A DNA stretch of 14,705 nucleotides from CAZJJK01 sp964546285 (lineage in GTDB: Bacteria > Spirochaetota > Spirochaetia > Treponematales > Breznakiellaceae). Location: the NCBI GenBank assembly GCA_964546285.1, contig CAZJJK010000083.1, forward strand, positions 1 to 14,705, given 5' to 3'. The notes beneath the pieces are model-generated. The model was not told the origin of the DNA. It saw nothing but the letters and a program-made list of their open reading frames with translations, and did no database searches. Positions 1 to 6,588 of the stretch are shown here, piece by piece; within the stretch, counting starts at the first letter, position 1; each line of letters starts with the position of its first letter. Made by a program: the position numbers and the translations under genes.

Positions 1-75
1 GACAAAAAAGGTCCATCTAGAGCTAGATCCGTTTCAAAAGCCTTTAATGAATTATGGAGAACCCTTGTTGGATAA
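1..75 (+). CDS. Possible 3' end of an unidentified gene (5' end outside window)
   Basis: The first frame is open from base 1 to a TAA at 73-75 and would give the last 24 residues of a protein, beginning DKKGPSRARS and ending LWRTLVG. The tail is basic and amphipathic, as many C-termini are, but it is too short to name. A second plus-strand frame is also open, to about position 169; its predicted peptide runs through AT-rich leader-like DNA and looks less protein-like, so I prefer the first frame. The call is weak because the fragment is short and has no recognisable motif. Confidence 0.3.
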   Translation, partial: DKKGPSRARSVSKAFNELWRTLVG

Positions 76-95
76 GAAAATATGGTTTAGGTGTG

Positions 96-124
96 TTGCA
101 ACAAAATTGGCAGCAGTATATATG
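96..124 (+). promoter_or_regulatory. Candidate sigma-70-type promoter for the DUF432-like/mscS/ftsH genes
   Basis: TTGCAA at 96-101 and TATATG at 119-124 are 17 bases apart, inside an AT-rich stretch that follows the stop of the preceding frame and lies about 80 bases before the next start codon. The -35 element matches the consensus at four of six positions and the -10 element has the expected TATA core. No transcription data support it; it is a consensus match only. Confidence 0.4.
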
Positions 125-143
125 GTTTCCCGCCTTCACATAA

Positions 144-200
144 AAAAGCCTAGGCCGCGACAAAATTAGCGTCGCTAAGTTCGACAAACAAAGGGCTTTT
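144..200 (+). promoter_or_regulatory. Leader with competing short inverted repeats
   Basis: Several complementary segments precede the start codon at 205. GCGAC at 157-161 can pair with GTCGC at 171-175; GTCG at 171-174 can instead pair with CGAC at 182-185. An outer pair, AAAAGCC at 144-150 with GGCTTTT at 194-200, would enclose both and would cover the AAAGGG ribosome-binding sequence at 191-196. This could be a transcription terminator of the upstream gene or a weak leader structure. Each helix is short, so chance is a real possibility. Confidence 0.25.
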
Positions 201-204
201 CTGT

Positions 205-993
205 ATGCTTAAGCCTATGTGGAACTCGTTTAATCCAAGCAATGGCCAATGGTATCGTTGGCGCCTGAACGGCGCGGAAATCTATCTTCGTAAAGACGGG
301 GAAGAGTGGCGGAGCGTTTTTCTCCCAATCCGTTATGAGGACCTTGCTCCCATCGCCGATGGGCCGGAGCTCGCTTCCCCCCCGACGGACGCGCCAGTCT
401 CTTTCGTCATCGCTCGTGGGAATCGCGTCGCCTTACGGCCCTCTCCGCCTCGGCGGCCCTTTCTGATCGATGTCGGCAACAGTATCAGGCTGATGCTCGG
501 TTCTGAAGCGTATTTTCAGATCGATCTGCCTATAGAGGCACGGTTAGAAACGGAAAACGGCGATTGCGTAGGCGAGGGCTTGCCCTTTATTTTAACAAAC
601 GCGTGGTTTGGCGATAAGCTGTCCGGCGTTCTGTGCTATTATTTGCGGCAGAACCTGGACCCCTATAGCCGGGGCGAGCGGAAAGAAAACGGTGAGAGCG
701 CCCGGCTCTTCCGCTCTCTCGCGCGCTGCAAGCTTCGTATACGCAACGGGACCAAGGGAGCGATAGACTTGAAGCATATCGCCGTTTATACGGACCTGTT
801 GCCCGTTTACGATAGCGGCGACGGCCTTGTGACCAGCGATATTTTAGTGGACAGCTTGTCAGACGGCGGGTTAAAAATGTCGGTTCAAACGGAATCGGCG
901 CGCGGTCCCTTGCTCGCGGCCGCTCGCGTTACTCAATCGGAATTGCTTGTAAAGCGAGGGGTCAACTTTCTTCGGGAACTTACTGGTATATAG
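205..993 (+). CDS. Uncharacterised protein, possibly DUF432 family
   Basis: A 262-residue protein with no signal peptide and no obvious membrane segment, therefore probably cytoplasmic. It alternates short beta-rich stretches: GQWYRWRLNGAEIYLRKDG near residues 14-32, RPFLIDVGNSIRLMLG near 84-99, and an Arg/Lys-rich segment near 165-185. From memory the layout resembles DUF432, a family of unknown function that I associate with MscS-type channels; that link was not checked. The start is ATG at 205 with AAAGGG at 191-196 upstream. The gene ends 17 bases before a MscS channel gene, and the pair probably shares a transcript, which suggests a role linked to the channel or to osmotic stress. No catalytic motif was seen, so the function is open. 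Confidence 0.7.
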   Translation: MLKPMWNSFNPSNGQWYRWRLNGAEIYLRKDGEEWRSVFLPIRYEDLAPIADGPELASPPTDAPVSFVIARGNRVALRPSPPRRPFLIDVGNSIRLMLGSEAYFQIDLPIEARLETENGDCVGEGLPFILTNAWFGDKLSGVLCYYLRQNLDPYSRGERKENGESARLFRSLARCKLRIRNGTKGAIDLKHIAVYTDLLPVYDSGDGLVTSDILVDSLSDGGLKMSVQTESARGPLLAAARVTQSELLVKRGVNFLRELTGI

Positions 994-1010
994 AAACGGA
1001 GGACGTTATT

Positions 1011-1838
1011 TTGGATATTTCTGGTTTTTTCTCGAATGCGATAGAAACGATAAGCCGCGTCAGCGAATCCAATATGGCGCTAAAAATCGCCGGTGGTGTC
1101 CTTTTACTTTTCCTTGTGCTAATTGGCTTTAAGGTGGCGGAAATTGTCGTGGGCAAGATGATTAAGGGTCATTTCGCCAATCAGACGACTATGCTGGTCA
1201 AAAAGGCGATCCGCTATACCGGTTTTGTCGTGGCGTCGATGACTTTGTTTAGCCGCTTGGGTATAGACCTTTCGGCGCTTTTAGGCGCCGCGGGAATCGC
1301 CGGTATAGCCATCGGTTTCGCCGCTCAAACCTCGGTATCTAATATTATTTCAGGGCTTTTTCTCATTTCTGAAAAACCTTTTGGTATCGGCGACGGGGTG
1401 CAGATAGGCGATGTCAGCGGTCTGGTTCAGTCTATAGATTTGATGTCCGTCAAGATTCAAACCTATGATAATCGTTTTATCCGGGTACCGAATGAAACCC
1501 TCATCAAATCAAACGTTATAAACGTTACCCGTTTCCCTATCCGCCGTTTTGATCTATGGGTAGGAGTGGATTACTCTTCGGATTTGGAAAAGGTAAAGAA
1601 CATTCTGTTGGAAGTAGCCAGGGACAATTTATTCGCTCTGGATAATCCGGAACCCATAATCGTTTTTGACAAATTCGACGCGTCCAGCATCAATATCATG
1701 CTAGGCGTTTGGTTTGAGAAAAACGATTTCATCAATGTTAAAAACACCCTGTTTATCGACGTAAAGAAGCGTTTTGACGCCGAGGGTATCCGTATCCCCT
1801 TCCCCCAAATTGATGTGCATACGGTTGGGCTTTCGTGA
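1011..1838 (+). CDS. MscS-family mechanosensitive ion channel
   Basis: A 275-residue small-conductance mechanosensitive channel of the inner membrane, which in this family opens under membrane tension and releases solutes during osmotic downshock. Membrane segments lie at about residues 24-46, 67-84 and 88-117. The last is the pore helix, rich in Gly and Ala (LLGAAGIAGIAIGFAAQ), followed by the conserved SGLFLISEKPFGIGD stretch leading into the beta domain near 110-128. The C-terminal alpha/beta domain ends with the usual IPFPQIDVH motif near 262-270. The length is typical of minimal MscS proteins. The start is TTG at 1011, fixed by GGAGGA at 998-1003 seven bases upstream. The stop overlaps the ftsH start by four bases (GTGA), which suggests translational coupling to the membrane protease. 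Confidence 0.93.
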   Translation: MDISGFFSNAIETISRVSESNMALKIAGGVLLLFLVLIGFKVAEIVVGKMIKGHFANQTTMLVKKAIRYTGFVVASMTLFSRLGIDLSALLGAAGIAGIAIGFAAQTSVSNIISGLFLISEKPFGIGDGVQIGDVSGLVQSIDLMSVKIQTYDNRFIRVPNETLIKSNVINVTRFPIRRFDLWVGVDYSSDLEKVKNILLEVARDNLFALDNPEPIIVFDKFDASSINIMLGVWFEKNDFINVKNTLFIDVKKRFDAEGIRIPFPQIDVHTVGLS

Positions 1839-3805
1839 GCAAGCCTCGGAAACCCACTAATTCTCGTCCCGGCGGAAAGGGCGGGAAAGGGCAGTGGCCC
1901 CGCTTAAATTTAGGCGGATCTTCGCCTGACGGCGGCGGACCCTTTGGCGGTTGGCGTTTCCGTTTTTCCTTATGGTATGTCGTCATTTTGGTGGTGGCGC
2001 TAAGTCTGTTCAATTATTTCATTAGCGGCCGGCCAAACACCCTAGTGGATTATTCAGTTTTTAAAAATATGATCCGGTCCGGCGAGATTAAACGAGTGGA
2101 GATGGACAGCGCATACTATACCGGTTTCGCCAAAGCCGACGCCGAGCCCGTGGATCCCTTTACGCGCAAGTATGTTCAGCCGGAAGCTTCATACAAAACG
2201 GTGCCGGTTTACGATCCTGATTTAATATCTCTTTTAGATGAAAAAGGCGTATCATATTACGCGCTTTCTCAGGAAAGCGGCGCCATACTGGACTTTATTT
2301 TAAGCTGGGTTTTACCTTTCGCTTTTTTCTTCGTCGTGTGGCGTCTGCTTATGAAACGGATGGGCAATGTTGGCGACAATGTTCTGGCTGTGGGGCAAAA
2401 TAGAGCCGTAATCGTCGCGGAGGGCGATATCAGCACCCGTTTCCCCGATGTGGCTGGCGTGGATGAAGCGAAAGAAGAGCTGGTTGAGGTGGTGGATTTT
2501 TTACGCAATCCGCGTAAATACACCGAAATTGGCGGGAAAATCCCTAAGGGGGTTTTGCTGGTAGGTCCGCCTGGAACCGGCAAGACCTTACTGGCCCGGG
2601 CGGTGGCTGGCGAGGCGGGTGTCGCGTTCTTTAGAATGAGCGGCGCTGATTTTGTGGAATTGTTTGTCGGCGTGGGAGCCGCCAGGGTCCGTGACTTATT
2701 TAAACAGGCGAGAGCCAAAGCTCCCTGTATCATTTTTATTGATGAGTTGGACGCGATAGGAAAAAACCGTCTTACCGGAATAGCGGGGGGCAACGACGAA
2801 CGCGAACAGACACTGAATCAATTATTGGTTGAAATGGATGGCTTTGACGCGACAAGCGGCTTGATTATCGTAGCCGCCACCAATAGACCCGATGTGTTGG
2901 ATCCCGCTTTGTCGCGGCCCGGACGTTTTGATCGTCAAGTCTTGGTGGATCGGCCCGATCTGATTGGGCGCGAGGCTATTTTGCGTATACACGCTAAAAC
3001 GGTCAAACTCGCGCCAGATACCGATTTAGCGGCTGTTGCCCGAGGCACCCCTGGCTTTGTTGGCGCTGATTTAGCCAATATAGTCAACGAGGCGGCTCTA
3101 CTGGCGGTACGCAATGGCCGAAAGAGCGTTTCTCAGAAAGATTTTGATGAGGCGATAGAAAAAACCGTGGCCGGGCTTCAAAAAAAGAACCGCGTCATTT
3201 CTGAGACCGAACGTCGCATTGTCGCCTATCACGAGGCGGGCCATGCCCTGGTAGCCGCTTTCACCAAAGGCGCCGACCCTGTCAGAAAAATATCCATCAT
3301 ACCCAGAGGCTTCGGCGCTTTGGGGTACACTATGCAAACGCCGATAGAGGATCGCTATATTTTAACCGAAGACGAACTCTATGGGAAAATTGACGCGCTC
3401 TTGGGCGGGCGCGCCGCTGAAGCGCTTGTTTTTGAGCGCGTTTCTACCGGCGCCGCCAATGATCTAACCAAAGCAACGGATATAGCCCGACGGATTATCA
3501 CGGATTATGGGATGAGTGAACGTTTTCGGAATGTCGCCCTCACCCAACGCGGCGGCGCCTTATTGCCCGGTTCTCCCGATCCCTTTATGCGCCGCGAATA
3601 CGCCGAATCCACTCAGCAGTATGTGGATGAGGAAATAGCCCGCATTATGGCGGAACGTTTCGCGCGGGCCTTAAGGCTCCTCAGCGAGAAAAAAGAAGCG
3701 CTGAAACGCGTCGCCGAAGCCTTATTGGAAAAAGAAAGTCTTGACGAGATCGATTTTAAAGCCCTGGTTAGCGATGATTCGGCGTTGACGAGGGAGAATT
3801 CTTAA
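1835..3805 (+). CDS. ftsH: ATP-dependent zinc metalloprotease FtsH
   Basis: A membrane-anchored AAA protease of 656 residues that in this family extracts and degrades damaged membrane proteins and unstable regulators. The N-terminus is a Gly/Pro/Lys-rich extension of about 40 residues, then a membrane helix near 45-63, an extracytoplasmic domain near 64-150 and a second helix near 151-172. The AAA module shows Walker A GPPGTGKT (244-251), the pore motif FVG (277-279), Walker B IIFIDE (299-304) and the second region of homology ending GRFDR (363-367). The zinc site is HEAGH (466-470), with Asp543 as the likely third ligand. The length is normal for the family. GTG at 1835 overlaps the mscS stop, and only weak ribosome-binding sequence is seen, so coupling to mscS translation is likely. 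Confidence 0.97.
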   Translation: MSKPRKPTNSRPGGKGGKGQWPRLNLGGSSPDGGGPFGGWRFRFSLWYVVILVVALSLFNYFISGRPNTLVDYSVFKNMIRSGEIKRVEMDSAYYTGFAKADAEPVDPFTRKYVQPEASYKTVPVYDPDLISLLDEKGVSYYALSQESGAILDFILSWVLPFAFFFVVWRLLMKRMGNVGDNVLAVGQNRAVIVAEGDISTRFPDVAGVDEAKEELVEVVDFLRNPRKYTEIGGKIPKGVLLVGPPGTGKTLLARAVAGEAGVAFFRMSGADFVELFVGVGAARVRDLFKQARAKAPCIIFIDELDAIGKNRLTGIAGGNDEREQTLNQLLVEMDGFDATSGLIIVAATNRPDVLDPALSRPGRFDRQVLVDRPDLIGREAILRIHAKTVKLAPDTDLAAVARGTPGFVGADLANIVNEAALLAVRNGRKSVSQKDFDEAIEKTVAGLQKKNRVISETERRIVAYHEAGHALVAAFTKGADPVRKISIIPRGFGALGYTMQTPIEDRYILTEDELYGKIDALLGGRAAEALVFERVSTGAANDLTKATDIARRIITDYGMSERFRNVALTQRGGALLPGSPDPFMRREYAESTQQYVDEEIARIMAERFARALRLLSEKKEALKRVAEALLEKESLDEIDFKALVSDDSALTRENS

Positions 3806-3822
3806 CCTATGCTCATAGCGTT

Positions 3823-4485
3823 ATGGTATTGAATAGAGCGGCGAAGAGAGAAGCGGAGTCTCGCTTAAGACTCTTGCGCAAGGTGGTGACTCTTGAAGTA
3901 TTCACCCTGCGTTTTGAGGACAGCGTCTGCCGAGAAACGCGGCAAGCGGCGGAAGAGTTGGCGGAGCTTAGCAGCCGCTTGGCTGTTGAGGTTTCCGACG
4001 CATCGGAAAGCGGCGACTTGCTGCGTCGGTATCGAGTGGACGCCATTCCCTGTTTAACCGTTACGGCTAAAGACTCTCCGGAATATCGTCTGTATGGGGT
4101 GCCCCTCGGTTATGCCTTAATCAGCTTGTTGGACGCCATAAACGTCGCCGGAGGGCTATCCGAGCCAAAGCCGGAACTGGTAACGGCCTGCGCCGAGCTG
4201 CAAACGCTTAGCCATAGCCCGCGTTTGGATTTGGTTTTGTCTCGGCGCGCAGGAGTGAGCGCCGAAGCTTCGGCCACGCTCTGGCGGGTGGTCCAAGCCC
4301 TAAGAGCCGCGAAAACCGTGCCTGAGCCGGTGGCTTCCGTGCGCTTGGCTGAGGATTTTCCTATTTGGGCGGCGAGCCGCGCCTCGTCAAGCGCGGCAAA
4401 TCCTGTCCTGTTTCTTAACGAAGAACCAGCCTTGGCCTGGCCCTTTATCGATCTAGATATCGTAGCTCTTTTAGCCTCAAAATAG
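3823..4485 (+). CDS. Tandem thioredoxin-fold-like protein lacking a CxxC motif
   Basis: A 220-residue protein, apparently cytoplasmic. Residues 21-108 read like one half of a protein-disulfide-oxidoreductase or AhpF-N-type thioredoxin fold: a strand VVTLEVFTL, a helix after the active-site position, RYRVDAIPCLTV with the expected cis-proline at 76, and YRLYGVPLGYALISLLDAI, which resembles the ending of the glutaredoxin-like domain of such proteins. The place of the CxxC has only one cysteine (DSVC, Cys36). Residues 130-219 look like a second, more diverged copy with no cysteine pair. The protein is therefore probably a non-catalytic relative, or a monothiol one. It starts 17 bases after ftsH, without a clear ribosome-binding sequence, so the exact start is uncertain. 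The fold assignment comes from pattern reading, not from a search. Confidence 0.65.
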   Translation: MVLNRAAKREAESRLRLLRKVVTLEVFTLRFEDSVCRETRQAAEELAELSSRLAVEVSDASESGDLLRRYRVDAIPCLTVTAKDSPEYRLYGVPLGYALISLLDAINVAGGLSEPKPELVTACAELQTLSHSPRLDLVLSRRAGVSAEASATLWRVVQALRAAKTVPEPVASVRLAEDFPIWAASRASSSAANPVLFLNEEPALAWPFIDLDIVALLASK

Positions 4486-4494
4486 AGGACGTGA

Positions 4495-4764
4495 TTGGAA
4501 GGCGCCAGTACTATAAATTTCCTAGCCAACGAAGATACCTCAGGGCTTGCCTCGGCGTTCTTGGTTTCAAAAGGCTTTCGCTTTTGGGATTCGGCAATCA
4601 AGACGCGCGCGGTTCCAGCGCTCGTGACTTAATCGCGTACGGCGGCCAACTATTTCATTAAAACGGTGAGAGCTTCTCTTAAAAACGAGTGGCTCTGGCA
4701 AGAAGTCGAGCAGCGGAGCGCCAAGCTGTCTCTTGCGTTTCTCTGGTCTGACCGGGTACTATAG
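4495..4764 (+). pseudogene. Probable broken small gene, one in-frame stop
   Basis: This gap before lolA holds a protein-like frame of about 89 codons. It begins at TTG 4495, has GAGGA at 4485-4489 five bases upstream, and would read MEGASTINFLANEDTSGL onward. A TAA at 4630-4632 interrupts it, after which the same frame continues with plausible sequence (SRTAANYFIKTV, then EWLWQEVEQRSAKLS) until TAG at 4762-4764. The composition before and after the stop resembles nearby proteins, which suggests a gene disabled by a point mutation, or two short peptides. I do not recognise a family. A sequencing error at the stop would also explain it. Confidence 0.4.
4733..4762 (+). promoter_or_regulatory. 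Candidate promoter for lolA and following genes
   Basis: TTGCGT at 4733-4738 and TACTAT at 4757-4762 are separated by 18 bases, with the lolA-like start about 35 bases downstream. The elements match the sigma-70 consensus only partly (three and four of six positions). The position fits, because this is the only sizeable spacer upstream of the lolA to aminotransferase-like block. The site lies inside the broken reading frame described for this interval. Confidence 0.35.
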
Positions 4765-4796
4765 AGCTATCCATATCGATCTATAAGGTGGTCGCG

Positions 4797-5486
4797 TTGA
4801 AGCGCTCCGTTGTCGTACTTAGTTCTCTTTTATGGCTCAGCTCGTTTTCGTCAGCCCAAGAGATACGTACAGCCGAACAATTCCTCGCCGAAGCGGGAGA
4901 GCGTTATGGGCGGCTTACGGATTATCAGGCGAATATTGTCATAACGTCGGAAAAAGCCCTTATGAGCGGAACCATTTTATTTAAAACCCCTAAGCTTATG
5001 CGCTTGGATTTTTCCGAGCCCGAGGAGCAGGTGATATCTTTTAACGGCGAAACCCTTCAGGTTTATTTACCGGATTATAGGGCTGTGCTCAGCCAAAGCG
5101 TCGCGAGCTCCACCGGCGGCGGCGCGACCCTCGCTTCCCCTCAAGGCCTCAGCATCCTACGCCGGAACTATGTCTGTTCCTATTCCAAGGAACACGCTAA
5201 AGATACTAGTCCGTTGCCGTTAGAAGAAGGCTCGACGGAGTTAGTGATAAAACTCGCTCTAGCGCGTCAGAGTTTAGCGGAGGGCTTTCGCGAATTGGAA
5301 TTGGCTATAGCTCCCGACAGCCTGCTGATTCGTAGGATAATCGGCAAAACCATTTCCGATGAGACAATCCAGTTTGATTTCACCGATACCGTGGTGGATC
5401 AAGGTTTACCGGACGCGCGTTTTGTATACGATTCGCCGGCCTCGGCCAATCTTTATAATAACTTCCTGTTTAAGGACAGCGATTAG
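4797..5486 (+). CDS. lolA: Outer-membrane lipoprotein carrier LolA-like protein
   Basis: A periplasmic carrier of about 229 residues that in the LolA family takes lipoproteins released from the inner membrane to the outer membrane. The N-terminus is a clear signal peptide: MKR, a hydrophobic core VVVLSSLLWLSSF, and a likely cleavage after SSA near residue 20. The mature part follows the LolA beta-barrel pattern: an amphipathic helix (AEQFLAEAGERYGRLTDY), strands such as ANIVITSEKALMSGTILFKTPKLMRLDF, and the late strand DETIQFDFTDTVVDQGLPDARFVYD. I chose TTG 4797 over GTG 4788 because AAGGTG at 4785-4790 is correctly spaced for it and the signal peptide then starts with MKR. It is 12 bases from the RodZ-like gene. 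Sequence divergence from proteobacterial LolA leaves some doubt about the exact partner system. Confidence 0.82.
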   Translation: MKRSVVVLSSLLWLSSFSSAQEIRTAEQFLAEAGERYGRLTDYQANIVITSEKALMSGTILFKTPKLMRLDFSEPEEQVISFNGETLQVYLPDYRAVLSQSVASSTGGGATLASPQGLSILRRNYVCSYSKEHAKDTSPLPLEEGSTELVIKLALARQSLAEGFRELELAIAPDSLLIRRIIGKTISDETIQFDFTDTVVDQGLPDARFVYDSPASANLYNNFLFKDSD

Positions 5487-5498
5487 GCGGAGAATGAA

Positions 5499-6587
5499 AT
5501 GGAAGCGCTGGGCGAAATACTGAAGAGAACCCGCGAAGAAAAGGGTTATAGCATCGATCAAATATCTCGGGATACGAATATTGCCCGGCGCTTTTTGGAA
5601 GCTTTGGAGAACGAGGATTTTTCGCAGTTTCCCGGCGAACCCTATTTATTGGGCTTCCTTCGTAATTATGGCGAATATTTGGATTTGGATCCTAAGGCTT
5701 TGATATCCGCCTATCGCACCATAAAAATTCAGGAACAACCTATCCCGGTTGACGAGCTTCTGCACACCAAGCGTTCGTTTCCGCTTATGCCCGTACTCGC
5801 GGGGCTGCTTGTTATCGGGGTAGTCGGATTTATCGCGTATTGGATCGTAAAGCCGACTCGTCCTTTGACGGAGACTGAGCCGGTACCTGAAAGACAAAGC
5901 GTGGAATACAGTTTGGTCACCGGGCAGTTGGAACGGCGGCTCTATATCGGCGATAAAATTATCGTGTCTATCGCCGATGAAAAAGCTCCGCTGTCCCTGA
6001 CTGGTTTGGATGATAAGGTGACGGTTTCTACCCCGGTCGGCGATTTTGTATTGGAACTGGGGCAAGAGCTGGTTTTGGATATAAACGGCGATGGCGTTAA
6101 GGATACCGAATTATTTATCGCCGATATGTTTAAAAACGATCCCGATAAAGGAGTCGCCCTGCGCTTGTCTTTGCTCCCCCAAGATCAAATTCTTCCAGTA
6201 GAAGAACTTCCTGAATTGGTCACGGCCGATGGCAGCGCCCCTTTGATAGATAAACCTAACGCCGCTTCGGCAATTTTCGTTTCTCCCAGCGCCTATCCCT
6301 TTACGGTGGAAGCTACCTTTAAAGGCTTTTGCATGTTCCGCTGGGAAAGCGACAATAAAGAACGCGATGAGCGTTATTTCCATAAGACTGAAACAGTTAC
6401 TATCCAATCGAAGAACGCGTTGCGTCTGTGGATCTCAAACGCCGGTGCCGTAAAGTTAACGCTTATCAGCGGAGGCAAAACAACTAGCCTGGAAGTCGGT
6501 TCAGCCGGTGAAGTCGTGGTGCTTGACCTAAAATGGATAAAGGATGAGGAAGGTCGTTTCGCGCTGTCCCTGGTAAGGCTAGAATAG
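5499..6587 (+). CDS. RodZ-like HTH/membrane cell-shape protein
   Basis: A 362-residue protein with the RodZ architecture. A cytoplasmic helix-turn-helix domain occupies residues 1-75 (LGEILKRTREEKGYSIDQISRDTNIARRFLEALE, then PGEPYLLGFLRNYGEYLDLD, both typical of RodZ). A single membrane helix follows near 97-117 and a long extracytoplasmic part after that. RodZ links MreB filaments to the wall-synthesis machinery. The end, near 260-360, reads like the RodZ C-terminal beta domain (FTVEATFKGFCMFRW, then LRLWISNAGAVKLTL). Between them, near 135-230, is an extra beta-rich segment containing DINGDG at 194-199 and Asp202, a pattern like a calcium-binding loop. The start is fixed by GGAG at 5489-5492. 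The rimO start lies one base after the stop. Confidence 0.8.
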   Translation: MEALGEILKRTREEKGYSIDQISRDTNIARRFLEALENEDFSQFPGEPYLLGFLRNYGEYLDLDPKALISAYRTIKIQEQPIPVDELLHTKRSFPLMPVLAGLLVIGVVGFIAYWIVKPTRPLTETEPVPERQSVEYSLVTGQLERRLYIGDKIIVSIADEKAPLSLTGLDDKVTVSTPVGDFVLELGQELVLDINGDGVKDTELFIADMFKNDPDKGVALRLSLLPQDQILPVEELPELVTADGSAPLIDKPNAASAIFVSPSAYPFTVEATFKGFCMFRWESDNKERDERYFHKTETVTIQSKNALRLWISNAGAVKLTLISGGKTTSLEVGSAGEVVVLDLKWIKDEEGRFALSLVRLE

Positions 6588-6588
6588 A

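Noticed and set aside
2..169. Second plus-strand open frame at the left edge (about 55 codons).
   Set aside because: It runs through AT-rich leader DNA and the candidate promoter, and its predicted peptide has no protein-like pattern.
2269..2793. Antisense open frame of 174 codons opposite ftsH.
   Set aside because: It lies wholly opposite conserved AAA-domain codons and has a Ser/Pro/Lys-rich shadow composition.
4630..4632. Stop codon readthrough or recoding in the broken frame before lolA.
   Set aside because: The stop is TAA, whereas selenocysteine uses TGA and pyrrolysine TAG, and no recoding structure was noticed; mutation or sequencing error is simpler.
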